A stretch of 64,000 nucleotides of DNA, from the NCBI RefSeq assembly GCF_004295585.1, contig NZ_AP019400.1, positions 3,570,001 to 3,634,000 of the forward strand, read 5' to 3'. This DNA is from Cohnella abietis. GTDB taxonomy: Bacteria > Bacillota > Bacilli > Paenibacillales > Paenibacillaceae. Of the stretch, positions 27,321 through 36,942 are shown one piece after another (within the stretch, counting starts at the first letter, position 1; each line of letters begins with the position of its first letter). The position numbers and the translations under genes are program-made. A model generated the notes under the pieces. It saw only the letters and a program-made list of their open reading frames with translations, ran no database searches and was not told the DNA's origin.

Positions 27321-29114
27321 TTAAGCTTCTTGATTCTGATAACGAAGCTGTTGTTGTGCAAATTCTCGATATAACTCATGGGAGGCGACCAATTGCTCGT
27401 GAGTACCAATACCCGTAATACTTCCTTTATCTAAGAAAACAATCTGATCGGCATCCACGACTGTGGAGAGGCGATGAGCGATAACCAATGTTGTGCGACC
27501 CTTCATGAGATTGTTAAGTGCCTCTTGTACGACTCTTTCAGACGTACTATCCAGTGCGGAGGTAGCCTCATCTAACATTAGAATTCGCGGATTGCGAAGT
27601 AAAGCACGAGCGATAGCAATCCGTTGCCGCTGCCCGCCAGATAGCTTCATTCCACGTTCACCAACCTCTGTGTTATAACCGTCGGCAAGCTCACTGATGA
27701 AACCATCTGCATAAGCCATTTTCGCCACACTGACGAGCTGCTCATCGCTAATATCCTGATCAAGTCCATAAGTCATGTTCTCACGAATCGTACCCGACAT
27801 AAGAGGGCTTTCCTGTGAGACGTAACCAATCTGGCTCCTCCAGGAGCTTAGGGAGTAGCTAGAAATCTCCTCATTGTTGAAGGTAATGCTGCCCTCTTGC
27901 GGCTCATAGTAGCGTTCAATCAGGGAGAACAAGGTCGTCTTACCGCTGCCACTAGGACCTACAAGCGCGGTGACTTTACCGGATGGAACAGTGAAATCGA
28001 TTGCTTTGAGAATTTCCTCACCGTTATCGTATCGGAAAGTAACGTCATGTAGTTGAACAGCAGAATCGATAGCAGGCACTGTTATTCCTTGCTCTTGAAT
28101 TTCTTCCGGCTTGCCTAGAATGTCAACCATCCGTTCCGTTGCTCCGATTGCTTTCTGCAGCTGAGTGAAGAAGGAGGTGAGCTGACCGAGAGGCATAATA
28201 ATCTGGATTAAATAAAGGATAAATGCGACCAATTCACCAGCTGTAATCGAACCATCGGATACACGCAAGCCTCCGTATCCAATAATGACGACCATCAATA
28301 TCATAATGACAGCACTCATTAAGGGTCCTATGAATGCTTGAATTTTACCTTCACGTACGCCAAGCTTGAATAGCTTCATAATTCCTTTCTTGCCTCGTTC
28401 ATATTCGATCGGTTCGGCATTAGAGGATTTCACGAGACGGACCTCAGATAGCACTTGAGTGAGCAGGGAGGTGAAGCTTGCTGTTTCGTTCTGCATAGTA
28501 CGTGAAATTTGATGCATCTTTTTGCCGAGTGGCAATAGGATAACGAGCGTAAGAGGTACCGCTACGAGCAAAACTAAAGTCATCTGCCAATCCAGCGTAA
28601 GCAAAATGATAATAGATCCAATGATAGAGATAATACCGGTAACGAAGCCTGACATATGCTCAGAGACGACTTGCTTAACGACGTTGGTGTCGTTGGTAAC
28701 ACGGCTGATCAATCCTCCAGTTTCCTCTTGGTCATAATGGGAGACGGGAAGGAAGAGGAGCTTTCGCCATAACAGCTTACGCAAGCCACTCAAGATCTGT
28801 TGACCAAATTTATTCAACATATAAATAGATAAGCCACCTGCAATTGTCTGCGCAATGAACGCACAGACCAGAAGGACGATCTGATAGGTCTCAAGGGAGT
28901 CAAGGGTAAAGCCATCAACTAAATTTTTGGTGAACAAGGGTACGAATAGACCAACGACTGTTGTTATAAGACTAAGTCCAAGTGCGATAGAAAGCATAGC
29001 GAACGATGGTTTTGCTTTTCTTATGAGAGTCACGAACGTCCGCCAGTTATTGTTGATAGGAGTAGGCGATGACGAATCTGATCCATTAGAACGACGCTGA
29101 TTGGTTGTGCTCAT
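27321..29114 (-). CDS. ABC exporter, fused permease-ATPase (BmrA/MsbA type)
   Basis: A 597-residue half-transporter with an N-terminal six-helix permease (~35-320) and a C-terminal ATPase with Walker A GPSGSGKTT, Q-loop YVSQESPLMSG, signature LSGGQRQRIAIARALL, Walker B ILMLDEATSALD and switch His in IAHRLST. The permease motif SHYDQEETGGLISRVTNDTN is typical of the BmrA multidrug branch. It should act as a homodimer. It is the first gene of an operon with a two-component system, which may regulate it. The substrate is not known. Confidence 0.93.
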   Translation of the reverse strand: MSTTNQRRSNGSDSSSPTPINNNWRTFVTLIRKAKPSFAMLSIALGLSLITTVVGLFVPLFTKNLVDGFTLDSLETYQIVLLVCAFIAQTIAGGLSIYMLNKFGQQILSGLRKLLWRKLLFLPVSHYDQEETGGLISRVTNDTNVVKQVVSEHMSGFVTGIISIIGSIIILLTLDWQMTLVLLVAVPLTLVILLPLGKKMHQISRTMQNETASFTSLLTQVLSEVRLVKSSNAEPIEYERGKKGIMKLFKLGVREGKIQAFIGPLMSAVIMILMVVIIGYGGLRVSDGSITAGELVAFILYLIQIIMPLGQLTSFFTQLQKAIGATERMVDILGKPEEIQEQGITVPAIDSAVQLHDVTFRYDNGEEILKAIDFTVPSGKVTALVGPSGSGKTTLFSLIERYYEPQEGSITFNNEEISSYSLSSWRSQIGYVSQESPLMSGTIRENMTYGLDQDISDEQLVSVAKMAYADGFISELADGYNTEVGERGMKLSGGQRQRIAIARALLRNPRILMLDEATSALDSTSERVVQEALNNLMKGRTTLVIAHRLSTVVDADQIVFLDKGSITGIGTHEQLVASHELYREFAQQQLRYQNQEA

Positions 29115-29328
29115 AGGAAGTCCTCATTTCTTCTGTTGGTCAATGGTTTAGGTTATATCATTCATTATGAACAAACGTACAAGCTAAATCCATATTCCCT
29201 TATTGTGGTTTAGACTATTATGCCTTAGGTTTATGAACTGGATATGAACGTCAATCTGGAATAGGCTATAGGCAGATCTCCATGTTACAATAGTTGGACA
29301 GAATGTTGAATTGCGGAGGTCATCACAC

Positions 29329-29958
29329 ATGCAGGATCAATGGATTAATGAGCGTCTAACTAGCCAAATTTCATTTCTTAGAGAGGTGGATAAGCTAAAG
29401 AATGTGTTACGTAAAACCTTCATTATGGATAAGAGTCGATTAGAGAATACGGCTGAGCATAGCTGGCATATATCGCTTATGGCAGTTGTTCTTCAAGAGC
29501 ATGCCAACGATCCTTCCTTAAATATAAATCAGGTCATCAGAATGCTGCTGCTTCATGATCTTGTAGAGATAGACGCAGGAGATACATTTGCCTATGATAC
29601 GGAAGGCTATTTGGACAAAGAGGAGCGGGAGAACGCAGCTGCTAGAAGACTTTTTGGTCTGTTGCCTGAAGATCAACGCGGGGAGTGGATGACGCTGTGG
29701 CGGGAATTCGAGGATGGTATAACCTACGAAGCTAAGTACGCTGCTGCGTTAGACAGACTTCAACCCGTTATACATAACTATTACACAGGCGGTGTAAGCT
29801 GGATAAAGCATGGGATCGTCAAATCTCAGGTGCTGAAAAGGCTTACCCCCGTTCAAGAAGTGTCAGAGACGTTATGGAGGTTTACGTTAGAAATTGTGCA
29901 ACGATCGATTGATCAAGGCATGCTTCAGGACGATCCGATTGCCAAGGAGGTTAATTAA
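29329..29958 (+). CDS. HD-domain phosphohydrolase (YfbR-like)
   Basis: A 209-residue HD_3-type protein. Metal ligands are visible in RLENTAEHSWHIS and LLLHDLVEIDAGDTF, the pattern of YfbR-like 5'-nucleotidases acting on deoxynucleoside monophosphates. The ATG at 29329 has GGAGG 9 bp upstream and is preferred over TTG at 29311. It precedes a GNAT gene by 3 bp, so they are co-transcribed. It is transcribed divergently from the ABC exporter operon. Confidence 0.88.
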   Translation: MQDQWINERLTSQISFLREVDKLKNVLRKTFIMDKSRLENTAEHSWHISLMAVVLQEHANDPSLNINQVIRMLLLHDLVEIDAGDTFAYDTEGYLDKEERENAAARRLFGLLPEDQRGEWMTLWREFEDGITYEAKYAAALDRLQPVIHNYYTGGVSWIKHGIVKSQVLKRLTPVQEVSETLWRFTLEIVQRSIDQGMLQDDPIAKEVN

Positions 29959-29961
29959 CCT

Positions 29962-30522
29962 ATGCCACGCTTGTACGGAACAAGCATTATGCTTAGGGAA
30001 TATCAAAGTGATGATCTTCCTTGGATACGCCAATGGGTGAATGATCCGAGTATTGTTTATTTTCTGTCTGATATTTTCTTATATCCCCATACTTCAGAAT
30101 CAACAGAAGCCTACTTGGATGCAGTAATGGAGGGTAGTGCGGATAGCCGTGGATTTGTCATAGCGGATATAAAAGATGAAGCATACATTGGACAAGTGAA
30201 TCTGGACGCCATTGATTGGAAAAATCGAGTTGGACGCATTGGTATAGTCATTGGATCTTCGGAATACTTTGGTCGCGGTTATGGAACAGAGGCGATGAGG
30301 ATGTTAATATCCTTTGCATTCCTTGAATTGAATTTAAACCGACTAGAGCTTGAGGTTTACGATTATAATGAACGGGCGATCAGAAGCTATCTGTCCTGCG
30401 GTTTCATACAGGAGGGCAGGCTTAGGGAGCGACAGTATAAGAACGGTCGTTATATAGATGTCATACAGATGGGCTTACTGCGTTCGGATTGGGATAAACA
30501 GGGGAATATTGCGAAACAGTAG
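29962..30522 (+). CDS. GNAT N-acetyltransferase (RimJ/RimL type)
   Basis: A 186-residue acetyltransferase of the RimJ/RimL/SpeG branch. The acetyl-CoA loop is YFGRGYGTEAMRMLISFAF, followed by LNLNRLELEVYDYNERAIRSYLSCGFIQEG, a strong family signature. AAGGAGG, partly inside the preceding gene, supplies the ribosome site. The substrate could be a ribosomal protein N-terminus, polyamine or small amine; it cannot be settled from sequence. Confidence 0.9.
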   Translation: MPRLYGTSIMLREYQSDDLPWIRQWVNDPSIVYFLSDIFLYPHTSESTEAYLDAVMEGSADSRGFVIADIKDEAYIGQVNLDAIDWKNRVGRIGIVIGSSEYFGRGYGTEAMRMLISFAFLELNLNRLELEVYDYNERAIRSYLSCGFIQEGRLRERQYKNGRYIDVIQMGLLRSDWDKQGNIAKQ

Positions 30523-30570
30523 AAGGTAAAGCAATTTAAGATTCACAAATTAACTACATAGTCATTTAAC

Positions 30571-30613
30571 GAGGAAAGCGTGCTCATATAGGGAGTGCGC
30601 TTTTCTTTTTTTA
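30571..30613 (+). terminator. Rho-independent terminator
   Basis: GAAAGCGTGCTC pairs imperfectly with GAGTGCGCTTTTC across a 7-8 nt loop and is followed by a T-run, 50 bp after the GNAT stop. Confidence 0.75.
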
Positions 30614-30785
30614 TGTTTAAATTGCAAATTTTCCAAATAAATTCATCGTTATTATTCAGATGTTTTCTTTAGTTTATGGGATATTCTGCGTTCGTACCCC
30701 AAGATATAATACTTCGTATGAAAGATGGAATGAATGAGTTAAGAGCACAAATAAGCAAAATCCTATTCATCTAAGGAGACAATTT

Positions 30786-31802
30786 ATGAAAATCACGAGA
30801 CATCCTAACAATCCAATCGTTGTTCCAGGCCTTTTCGAATGGCGTAAGGTGACTGTATTTAACCCGGCTGTCATTATCGACAATGACAAGTTCTATATGA
30901 TCGAAAGAACTGCAGGATCGCTAACGCCTTGCAAAAACTTCCTTGGTCTCTTGGAAAGCGATGATGGTGTTAACTTCACCCACGTGAAGGATGAGCCTAT
31001 CGTTACACCTGACATGTTGGGTTTTCCGTACGGTAGCGTACAGGATCCGCGTATTGTTAAGATAGACGACACTTTCTATTTGAACTATGCACTCCGCCCA
31101 TGTGCGATGAATTATTATCCGACGGGCGCTGGCATTCCAGAACGTTCAATTCCTACGTATCCAGATGGTTGGGGCGAGAAGGAAGAGCACTGGTTAACCC
31201 GATCCGGCATTATGACATCTAAGGATTTGATCAACTGGGAGTATCTCTGTGACACGACTCCACTTGAGATTAACGACCGTGATAATATTCTGTTTCCTGA
31301 GAAGATCAACGGAAAGTTTGCCCTTCTTCGTCGCCCTGAGGAATATGTCGGTGAAGCGTATGGTACAGAAAAAGCAGCCATGTGGATTAGCTATTCTGAC
31401 GACCTGATTAACTGGGACGAGCCTAAACTGCTTGCCAAAGCAGAGAACATGAGCTGGGAATCTAAAAAAATCGGTGGCTCAACACCTCCTGTTCGGACAG
31501 ATAAGGGCTGGTTAGTGCTTTATCATGGCGTTGATAGTGAAACGGTATATCGTGTAGGCGCATTGCTACTGGATCTAGATAATCCTGAGAAGATTATTGC
31601 AAGAACGAATAATTTCATTATGGAACCTGAAACCTATTATGAGAAATTCGGTTTTCAAATTCCTAACGTTATATTCCCAACAGGCAATGTCGTTAAAGAT
31701 GGATTGTTATACATCTACTATGGTGTTACAGATACGGCTATCGCATTAGCCACTGTTCCGTTGGATGATTTGGTCGAGTATATATTGAACGAGCCACAGT
31801 AA
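30786..31802 (+). CDS. Glycoside hydrolase family 130 phosphorylase
   Basis: A 338-residue five-bladed propeller enzyme of GH130, whose members phosphorolyse beta-mannosides such as Man-GlcNAc or Man-Glc. The family Asp is seen in GSVQDPRIVKI, with FNPAVI early, GGSTPPVRTDKGWLVLYHGV in the middle and PTGNVVKDGLLYIYYG at the end. No signal peptide is present, so it acts in the cytoplasm. AAGGAG lies ahead of the ATG. It is followed by a sugar-binding protein and permeases, which suggests imported beta-mannosidic oligosaccharides as substrates (inference). Confidence 0.9.
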   Translation: MKITRHPNNPIVVPGLFEWRKVTVFNPAVIIDNDKFYMIERTAGSLTPCKNFLGLLESDDGVNFTHVKDEPIVTPDMLGFPYGSVQDPRIVKIDDTFYLNYALRPCAMNYYPTGAGIPERSIPTYPDGWGEKEEHWLTRSGIMTSKDLINWEYLCDTTPLEINDRDNILFPEKINGKFALLRRPEEYVGEAYGTEKAAMWISYSDDLINWDEPKLLAKAENMSWESKKIGGSTPPVRTDKGWLVLYHGVDSETVYRVGALLLDLDNPEKIIARTNNFIMEPETYYEKFGFQIPNVIFPTGNVVKDGLLYIYYGVTDTAIALATVPLDDLVEYILNEPQ

Positions 31803-31811
31803 TCTTGGTGC

Positions 31812-31842
31812 ATTGAATAGCGTTATTGGAACACTATTCAAT
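31812..31842 (+). other. Stem-loop between GH130 and the solute-binding protein gene
   Basis: ATTGAATAG and CTATTCAAT form a 9-bp stem with a 13-nt loop, 9 bp after the GH130 stop. Without a T-run it could be a processing or attenuation site rather than a terminator. Confidence 0.45.
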
Positions 31843-31951
31843 ATTACAAGTGATGTAAGCGATTAATTATCTCATAACAATGTGTGATGGATTCGCATTC
31901 ATATGTTGTCATCTGATATAGAGCAATACACTAGAGAAAAGAGGGCGAAAA

Positions 31952-33256
31952 ATGAAAACACCAAGAAATATGAAGAAGGCCGTGCTTATTGGTTCGATTG
32001 CATTGTTAACGCTTGTTACTGCTGCTTGTGGTAATGGAAACAACAGTAGCGATGGAAAGGAAGAAGGGGGCAAAGTAACCTTAAACATTATGCACCCGTG
32101 GACTTCCCCGAATGTAGACAATGAAGTGTATAGAGCACGTATCGCCGCATTCGAGAAGCTTCATCCCGAAATTACAATTAAACAGGATGGGGTTGCATCT
32201 GCTCAGTACAAAACAAAGCTTCGTACGCTTGCAACAGCTAACAACCTGTCTGATATAAATGTAGTATGGCCGGGTGCTGATCTTAAGCCACTCGTTGATG
32301 GCAACTTACTGCTGCCAATCGATTCCGAAATGGCTAATTGGAGCTCCATCTTGCCAGAGGATGCTCTTGCTGGTTTTAACCAAGATGGCAAGCAATACGC
32401 TATTCCAACAAAGCAAACGTTCGTAGATATTATTTATTACAACAAAGAAATGCTAGCTAAGGTTGGCTACGATGTATTCCCAGACACTTACGATAAATTC
32501 ATTGATGCTGTAACTAAGCTTAAAGCATCCGGTGTTACTCCAATTGCTCTAGGTAATAAAGAGCAATGGCCATTGCAATCTTCATACTTGTCCGCATTCC
32601 AAGAACGCTTCGTAGGCAGTGATTTCCTTAAGAAGGTTATGAACAAGGAAGCGAAGTTCACGGATCCACAATATGTTAAAGCGATTGGTGCAATAGAGGA
32701 ATTATCCAATCTTAAAGCATTCAACACAGATGCCAACAACATGGATTCCGTTCAAGCTCAGGATTACTTTATCCAAGGCAAAGCGGCTATGCATATTTCG
32801 TCCTCTACAGTTGATTCGAGAATCCGGATTACAAATGCAGAAGGCGATAAGTACGGAATTGCACTATTCCCTAGTGTAACTGGTGGATTAGGTGATGCGA
32901 AGAAAAGCTCCGGCGTTGTACAATTTGGAATTGCCCTTTCAAGCGAATTGAAAGGCAAGAAAAAAGATGCTGCTCTTGAGTTCATGAAGTTCTTCGTTAA
33001 TGAGGATCTGTACAAGGAATTGATCAGCAAAGGTGTTGTCGTTCCTGCTAAAGTAGACATCCCTGCTGACGCTAGTGAATATCTGAAAGAAATGATGGCT
33101 CTTACAGGTAATGGTACATCACCAGTATTCGATAGTGTAATCCCGACTCAAGTAACGTCAGTTATGCAGAATGGACTTCAAGCGATTACAGTAGGCAGAA
33201 TGACTGCTGAGCAATTGGCTAAAGACGTACAAGCTGCTCTAGACAACATGAAATAA
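31952..33256 (+). CDS. Sugar ABC transporter solute-binding lipoprotein (family 1)
   Basis: A 434-residue extracytoplasmic binding protein. The lipoprotein signal ends in the lipobox VTAAC, followed by a Gly/Asn/Ser linker. The body follows the MalE/UgpB-like family 1 pattern: MHPWTSP, an early KLRTLATANNLSDINVVW and IPTKQTFVDIIYYNKEMLAKVG. AAGAGGG precedes the ATG. It delivers oligosaccharides to the two permeases encoded next. A hairpin directly after it may make it more abundant than the permeases. Confidence 0.92.
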   Translation: MKTPRNMKKAVLIGSIALLTLVTAACGNGNNSSDGKEEGGKVTLNIMHPWTSPNVDNEVYRARIAAFEKLHPEITIKQDGVASAQYKTKLRTLATANNLSDINVVWPGADLKPLVDGNLLLPIDSEMANWSSILPEDALAGFNQDGKQYAIPTKQTFVDIIYYNKEMLAKVGYDVFPDTYDKFIDAVTKLKASGVTPIALGNKEQWPLQSSYLSAFQERFVGSDFLKKVMNKEAKFTDPQYVKAIGAIEELSNLKAFNTDANNMDSVQAQDYFIQGKAAMHISSSTVDSRIRITNAEGDKYGIALFPSVTGGLGDAKKSSGVVQFGIALSSELKGKKKDAALEFMKFFVNEDLYKELISKGVVVPAKVDIPADASEYLKEMMALTGNGTSPVFDSVIPTQVTSVMQNGLQAITVGRMTAEQLAKDVQAALDNMK

Positions 33257-33305
33257 TTAAGCTGGATGATTAAACTGCTTGTTTGTAAGAAGCCGATAGG
33301 ACAGG

Positions 33306-33330
33306 AGAAAACCCGTACGCGGGTTTTCTT
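33306..33330 (+). terminator. Partial terminator/attenuator between binding protein and permease
   Basis: AGAAAACCCG and CGGGTTTTCT form a perfect 10-bp stem with a TACG loop, 50 bp after the binding-protein stop and 47 bp before the permease start. The weak T tract suggests read-through, the usual way binding protein is expressed above its permeases. Confidence 0.7.
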
Positions 33331-33376
33331 CATTCAACGGGCTTTAGAGATCAGGCTTGGAAAAGGAGGAACCTCT

Positions 33377-34252
33377 TTGCACACGCTCAAAGGAACGAAA
33401 TATGCGATATTTTTCGGTCTACTGCCTGCATTGATTATTTATTTGGGAATCGCTGTTGTTCCCATTGGAATGTCCGCTTATTATTCATTCTTTAACTGGG
33501 ATGGTATCCGTCCGCTCAGCTATGTAGGATTGGAGAATTTCACTGAAATATTCAAGGACAGCATCTTCTGGCTATCGGTTAAGAACAATGCTTACATCTT
33601 ACTCTCAGGCTTGCTTGGTCAGATCCCAGTTGGACTATTGCTGGCTCTGATCCTCAATCGGAAAATGAAGGGTGCCGGATTTTTCCGGACCATTGGCTTT
33701 CTACCCGTCGTTATCTCATCTGTCATGGTTTCGTTAATATGGAGCACCGTGTATAACACGGAATACGGGTTGTTAAATAGCATACTCGGTGCCGTTGGAC
33801 TAGATAGCTGGCAGCAAAACTGGTTGGGCGATACTGCCTGGTCCATGCTATCGATTAGCGTAGCTTATATTTGGCAAAACTGCGGATTCTTTATGGTCAT
33901 CTTTCTAGCCGCGCTGCAAAATATTCCGAATGAGGTCAACGAGGCTGCCGAGCTTGATGGAGCCAGTGGTTTAAGGAAAGTCATGCGGATTACAATTCCG
34001 ATGATCCGAGGCACCATTCTTGTAGCGGTCGTATTTAGCATTAGTAACTCGTTCCGTGTATTTGATTTGATTCAAATCATGACTGGCGGAGGACCTGCAC
34101 ACGCAACAGAGGTTATGACTGTGTACATGTATTCGAATGCTTTCGTAAACATGCGCTTTGGTTATGGTAGTGCTGTGTCCGTCTTAATACTTCTATTCAG
34201 TCTCATTGTAGTTAGTGTGGTTAATCGTCTAGGCAAAGAGAAGGAAGCTTAA
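33377..34252 (+). CDS. Sugar ABC transporter permease (MalF/UgpA type)
   Basis: A 291-residue permease with six membrane helices and the EAA loop NEAAELDGASGLRKVMRITIPMIRGT that docks the ATPase. The start is TTG at 33377, just behind an excellent AAAAGGAGG at 33361-33369; the frame extends further up through the attenuator hairpin, but that part (rich in Lys/Arg, no helix) is not expected in the family. It forms a heterodimer with the next permease. Confidence 0.92.
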   Translation: MHTLKGTKYAIFFGLLPALIIYLGIAVVPIGMSAYYSFFNWDGIRPLSYVGLENFTEIFKDSIFWLSVKNNAYILLSGLLGQIPVGLLLALILNRKMKGAGFFRTIGFLPVVISSVMVSLIWSTVYNTEYGLLNSILGAVGLDSWQQNWLGDTAWSMLSISVAYIWQNCGFFMVIFLAALQNIPNEVNEAAELDGASGLRKVMRITIPMIRGTILVAVVFSISNSFRVFDLIQIMTGGGPAHATEVMTVYMYSNAFVNMRFGYGSAVSVLILLFSLIVVSVVNRLGKEKEA

Positions 34253-34269
34253 AGAAAGGGGGACTCCTG

Positions 34270-35100
34270 ATGGAAAAGAAATCGGGTTTGTTCCGAACAG
34301 CTGTGTATGTGTTTCTAGGCTTGTTCGCTATTATTAATATATTTCCGATCTTTTGGATGATTGTCAATTCATTCAAGACAGAACAAGAATATTCCGGTAA
34401 CCCATTCTCGTTTCCTAAGTCTTTGCAGTTCTCGAATTACTCTAAAGCTTGGGAAGTCGCGAATATGAATACCTATTTTGTAAATAGTATTATTATTACA
34501 TTCGCTTCGTTAATCGTAACTGTATTACTTGGAGCTTTAGCTGCTTATTTCCTGTCGCGTTTTCAATTTAAGCTACGGGGCTTTACTTACGGCTTGTTCC
34601 TGTTAGGGATGCTTGTACCGATCCATGCGACGCTTATTCCGATTTTCATGATTATGAAGCAGCTTCATTTGCTGGATACTCATTTATCGCTTATCCTGCC
34701 CTATACGGCATTCCATTTGTCACTGACTATTTTTATATTGGAAGGATTTATGCGTGGATTCCCTAAGGACTTAGAGGAATCGGGAGTCATGGACGGAGCG
34801 GGAGTATTCCGAATTTTCTGGTCCATCATTCTCCCTATAACAAGACCAGCTCTTGCAACTGTTATTATTCTTAACTTCATATATAATTGGAATGAATTTC
34901 TGTTCGCGCTCGTACTCATCAGTTCATCTGCCCTCAAGACGTTACCGCTCGGACTCGCAAATTTCGTTGGTATTGAAACAGCCAGCCTTACCCTACAGAT
35001 GGCGGCACTCACGATTGCACTTGTTCCGATTCTCATCTTCTACCTGCTACTTCAGAAGCAACTCGTAAATGGGATGACTGCTGGTTCGGTTAAGGGATAA
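34270..35100 (+). CDS. Sugar ABC transporter permease (MalG/UgpE type)
   Basis: A 276-residue inner-membrane permease with six helices. The EAA motif is slightly altered: EESGVMDGAGVFRIFWSIILPITRPA. It starts 17 bp after the MalF-type permease with a GGGGG ribosome site. No ATPase gene is present in the locus; in Bacilli such importers share a general ATPase (MsmX-like) encoded elsewhere. Confidence 0.92.
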   Translation: MEKKSGLFRTAVYVFLGLFAIINIFPIFWMIVNSFKTEQEYSGNPFSFPKSLQFSNYSKAWEVANMNTYFVNSIIITFASLIVTVLLGALAAYFLSRFQFKLRGFTYGLFLLGMLVPIHATLIPIFMIMKQLHLLDTHLSLILPYTAFHLSLTIFILEGFMRGFPKDLEESGVMDGAGVFRIFWSIILPITRPALATVIILNFIYNWNEFLFALVLISSSALKTLPLGLANFVGIETASLTLQMAALTIALVPILIFYLLLQKQLVNGMTAGSVKG

Positions 35101-35142
35101 TTAGCTGATGCCCGTATTGGCCCGACATTAAGGAGATGGGCC

Positions 35143-36942
35143 ATGCGGGTATCTAGATGGAAGCTCAAAAATTTTGGATTAAAGAAAAAAGCACTCGTTA
35201 TTTTCCTCTTATTCGTTATTTTGCCGACCTTCGGAGTAGGTGTCCTTGTCCAATATCGATTCAATGAAATATTAATGGATCAATTCATCTCGAATACAAA
35301 GCGAAATCTGGATACCGTAACTAGTCGGTTGGAAGAACAGATGAAGATGGTAGAAGATATCGCTAATTATATGATACTGAACCCGGATATGCAGGCATTT
35401 CTGCGTCCGAATTCCCCTCTAGATTTTGATCAAGCCGAAAAACATAAACGAAATATCGAGGATTTCCTAACCTTCCAGCTCATGAACAAAAACTATATCA
35501 AGTCGATTTCCATTAACGGCTTCAATGGTAACAATATCGAAATGGGAGAGCCTATATTAGGTGAGGAACTAAATTGGCAAACTAAGGCTAAGAATCGTAA
35601 AGGTAGAATTATTTGGAGTGCAGGTTACCCTTCTTACAGTAGCTGGAGCGGGAACATCAACCTGATCTCACTATTCCGGGTACTCAATTCCTACAATGAT
35701 ATCACAACCCCATTAGGCAATCTTACGATTCGCCTAGGAGAATCTAATATTACAAGCCTGCTGGAAAGCGGGATAGACAAGGAATCCGGTTATTTATATG
35801 TCATCGGAGCAGATGGTGAGAAAATATTGCAGTCGAATTCATCTCTGAAGCTAAACTATAAACCCGATGCTACAATGCTTCAATCATTGGAGGCTGCAGG
35901 GCAGAAGACGATGAGCCATGTTATTAACAATGAGAAAATGCTCACCTTCTACCGGTCCATGGAAAATACGAATTGGAAAATCATTGCGATGATTCCTGAG
36001 AAGGTAGTGAACGAGCAATTCCGCAGTGTGAAGCTTATAATGGGCTTTATTCTCACAGCAATTCTGCTGCTCTGCTTGGTGGCTCTTCTAGGGTTCCAAT
36101 ATACGATTATTCGACCGATACTGCGGCTTAAAATTGAAGCTAACCGTGTTAAGCTTGGCGACTTCAGCGCCCGTGTACCGATAGAATCGAATGATGAAAT
36201 CTCCGAGCTTAACCGGAAGTTTAATGAGATGGTTATGACCATTCAGGAGCTAATCGAACATAAATTTAAGCTTGAGCTACGGGAACGAGAATCTGAGCTT
36301 AAGCTGCTGCAAAATCAGATGGACCCTCATTTTCTGTACAATACGCTGGATATGATTCGTTGGACAGCAAGGCTTGAGAAAGCTAAGCAGTCTAGTCAGC
36401 TTATCGAAATGTTTTCTAAGTTTTTCCGTCTAGGCTTAAGCAATGGGACGTACCAGACTACGATCCTTCAGGAATTGGAGTTTGTTCAAGCCTATTTATT
36501 CTTGCAGCAGAGACGGTTAGGGAAAGACAAGCTACGCTATACTTTATATACAGAAGCAACCCTCTCAGAAGAAGTCATTCTGAAAGCAATTATTCAACCA
36601 CTTGTTGAAAATTTTCTGAAGCATGGCTTCGATAGGAAGAAGCCGTTTAATAGCATTACGGTGAGATGTTATCAGGTATCGGACATGATCTGGATTGACG
36701 TAATAGACAATGGAAAAGGGCTAAGCACAGCCAAAATTCAATCTCTTCTCGCTATGCGGCAAAGCTCAAGCACTGAATCCGGTGAAGCTCGAGGGGGAGC
36801 CTTAAGCAATATTCATGAGCGCTTGTCGATCTTCTTCGGTGAGGAGTACGGCTTGGAAATGTTGGATACTGCAGGAGCGGGAGGATGGATTCGATTGAGG
36901 ATTCCTTACTCTAATTTCGATAGAGGTGATGATCGTGACTAG
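35143..36942 (+). CDS. YesM-type sensor histidine kinase
   Basis: A 599-residue kinase of the LytS/YesM class. Two helices (~15-37 and ~297-320) flank a large external sensor; then come a HAMP domain and the His_kinase motif QNQMDPHFLYNTLDMIRW (phospho-His in PHF), and a HATPase with ENFLKHG and DNGKG. AAGGAGATG precedes the ATG. It follows the permease by 42 bp and overlaps the regulator gene. The pair is expected to sense an extracellular glycan and switch on this uptake locus. Confidence 0.92.
   Translation: MRVSRWKLKNFGLKKKALVIFLLFVILPTFGVGVLVQYRFNEILMDQFISNTKRNLDTVTSRLEEQMKMVEDIANYMILNPDMQAFLRPNSPLDFDQAEKHKRNIEDFLTFQLMNKNYIKSISINGFNGNNIEMGEPILGEELNWQTKAKNRKGRIIWSAGYPSYSSWSGNINLISLFRVLNSYNDITTPLGNLTIRLGESNITSLLESGIDKESGYLYVIGADGEKILQSNSSLKLNYKPDATMLQSLEAAGQKTMSHVINNEKMLTFYRSMENTNWKIIAMIPEKVVNEQFRSVKLIMGFILTAILLLCLVALLGFQYTIIRPILRLKIEANRVKLGDFSARVPIESNDEISELNRKFNEMVMTIQELIEHKFKLELRERESELKLLQNQMDPHFLYNTLDMIRWTARLEKAKQSSQLIEMFSKFFRLGLSNGTYQTTILQELEFVQAYLFLQQRRLGKDKLRYTLYTEATLSEEVILKAIIQPLVENFLKHGFDRKKPFNSITVRCYQVSDMIWIDVIDNGKGLSTAKIQSLLAMRQSSSTESGEARGGALSNIHERLSIFFGEEYGLEMLDTAGAGGWIRLRIPYSNFDRGDDRD

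Noticed and set aside
33266..33376. Longer N-terminus of the MalF-type permease
   Set aside because: The extension reads through the attenuator hairpin, is strongly basic with no membrane helix, and lacks a ribosome site, whereas TTG 33377 has AAAAGGAGG.
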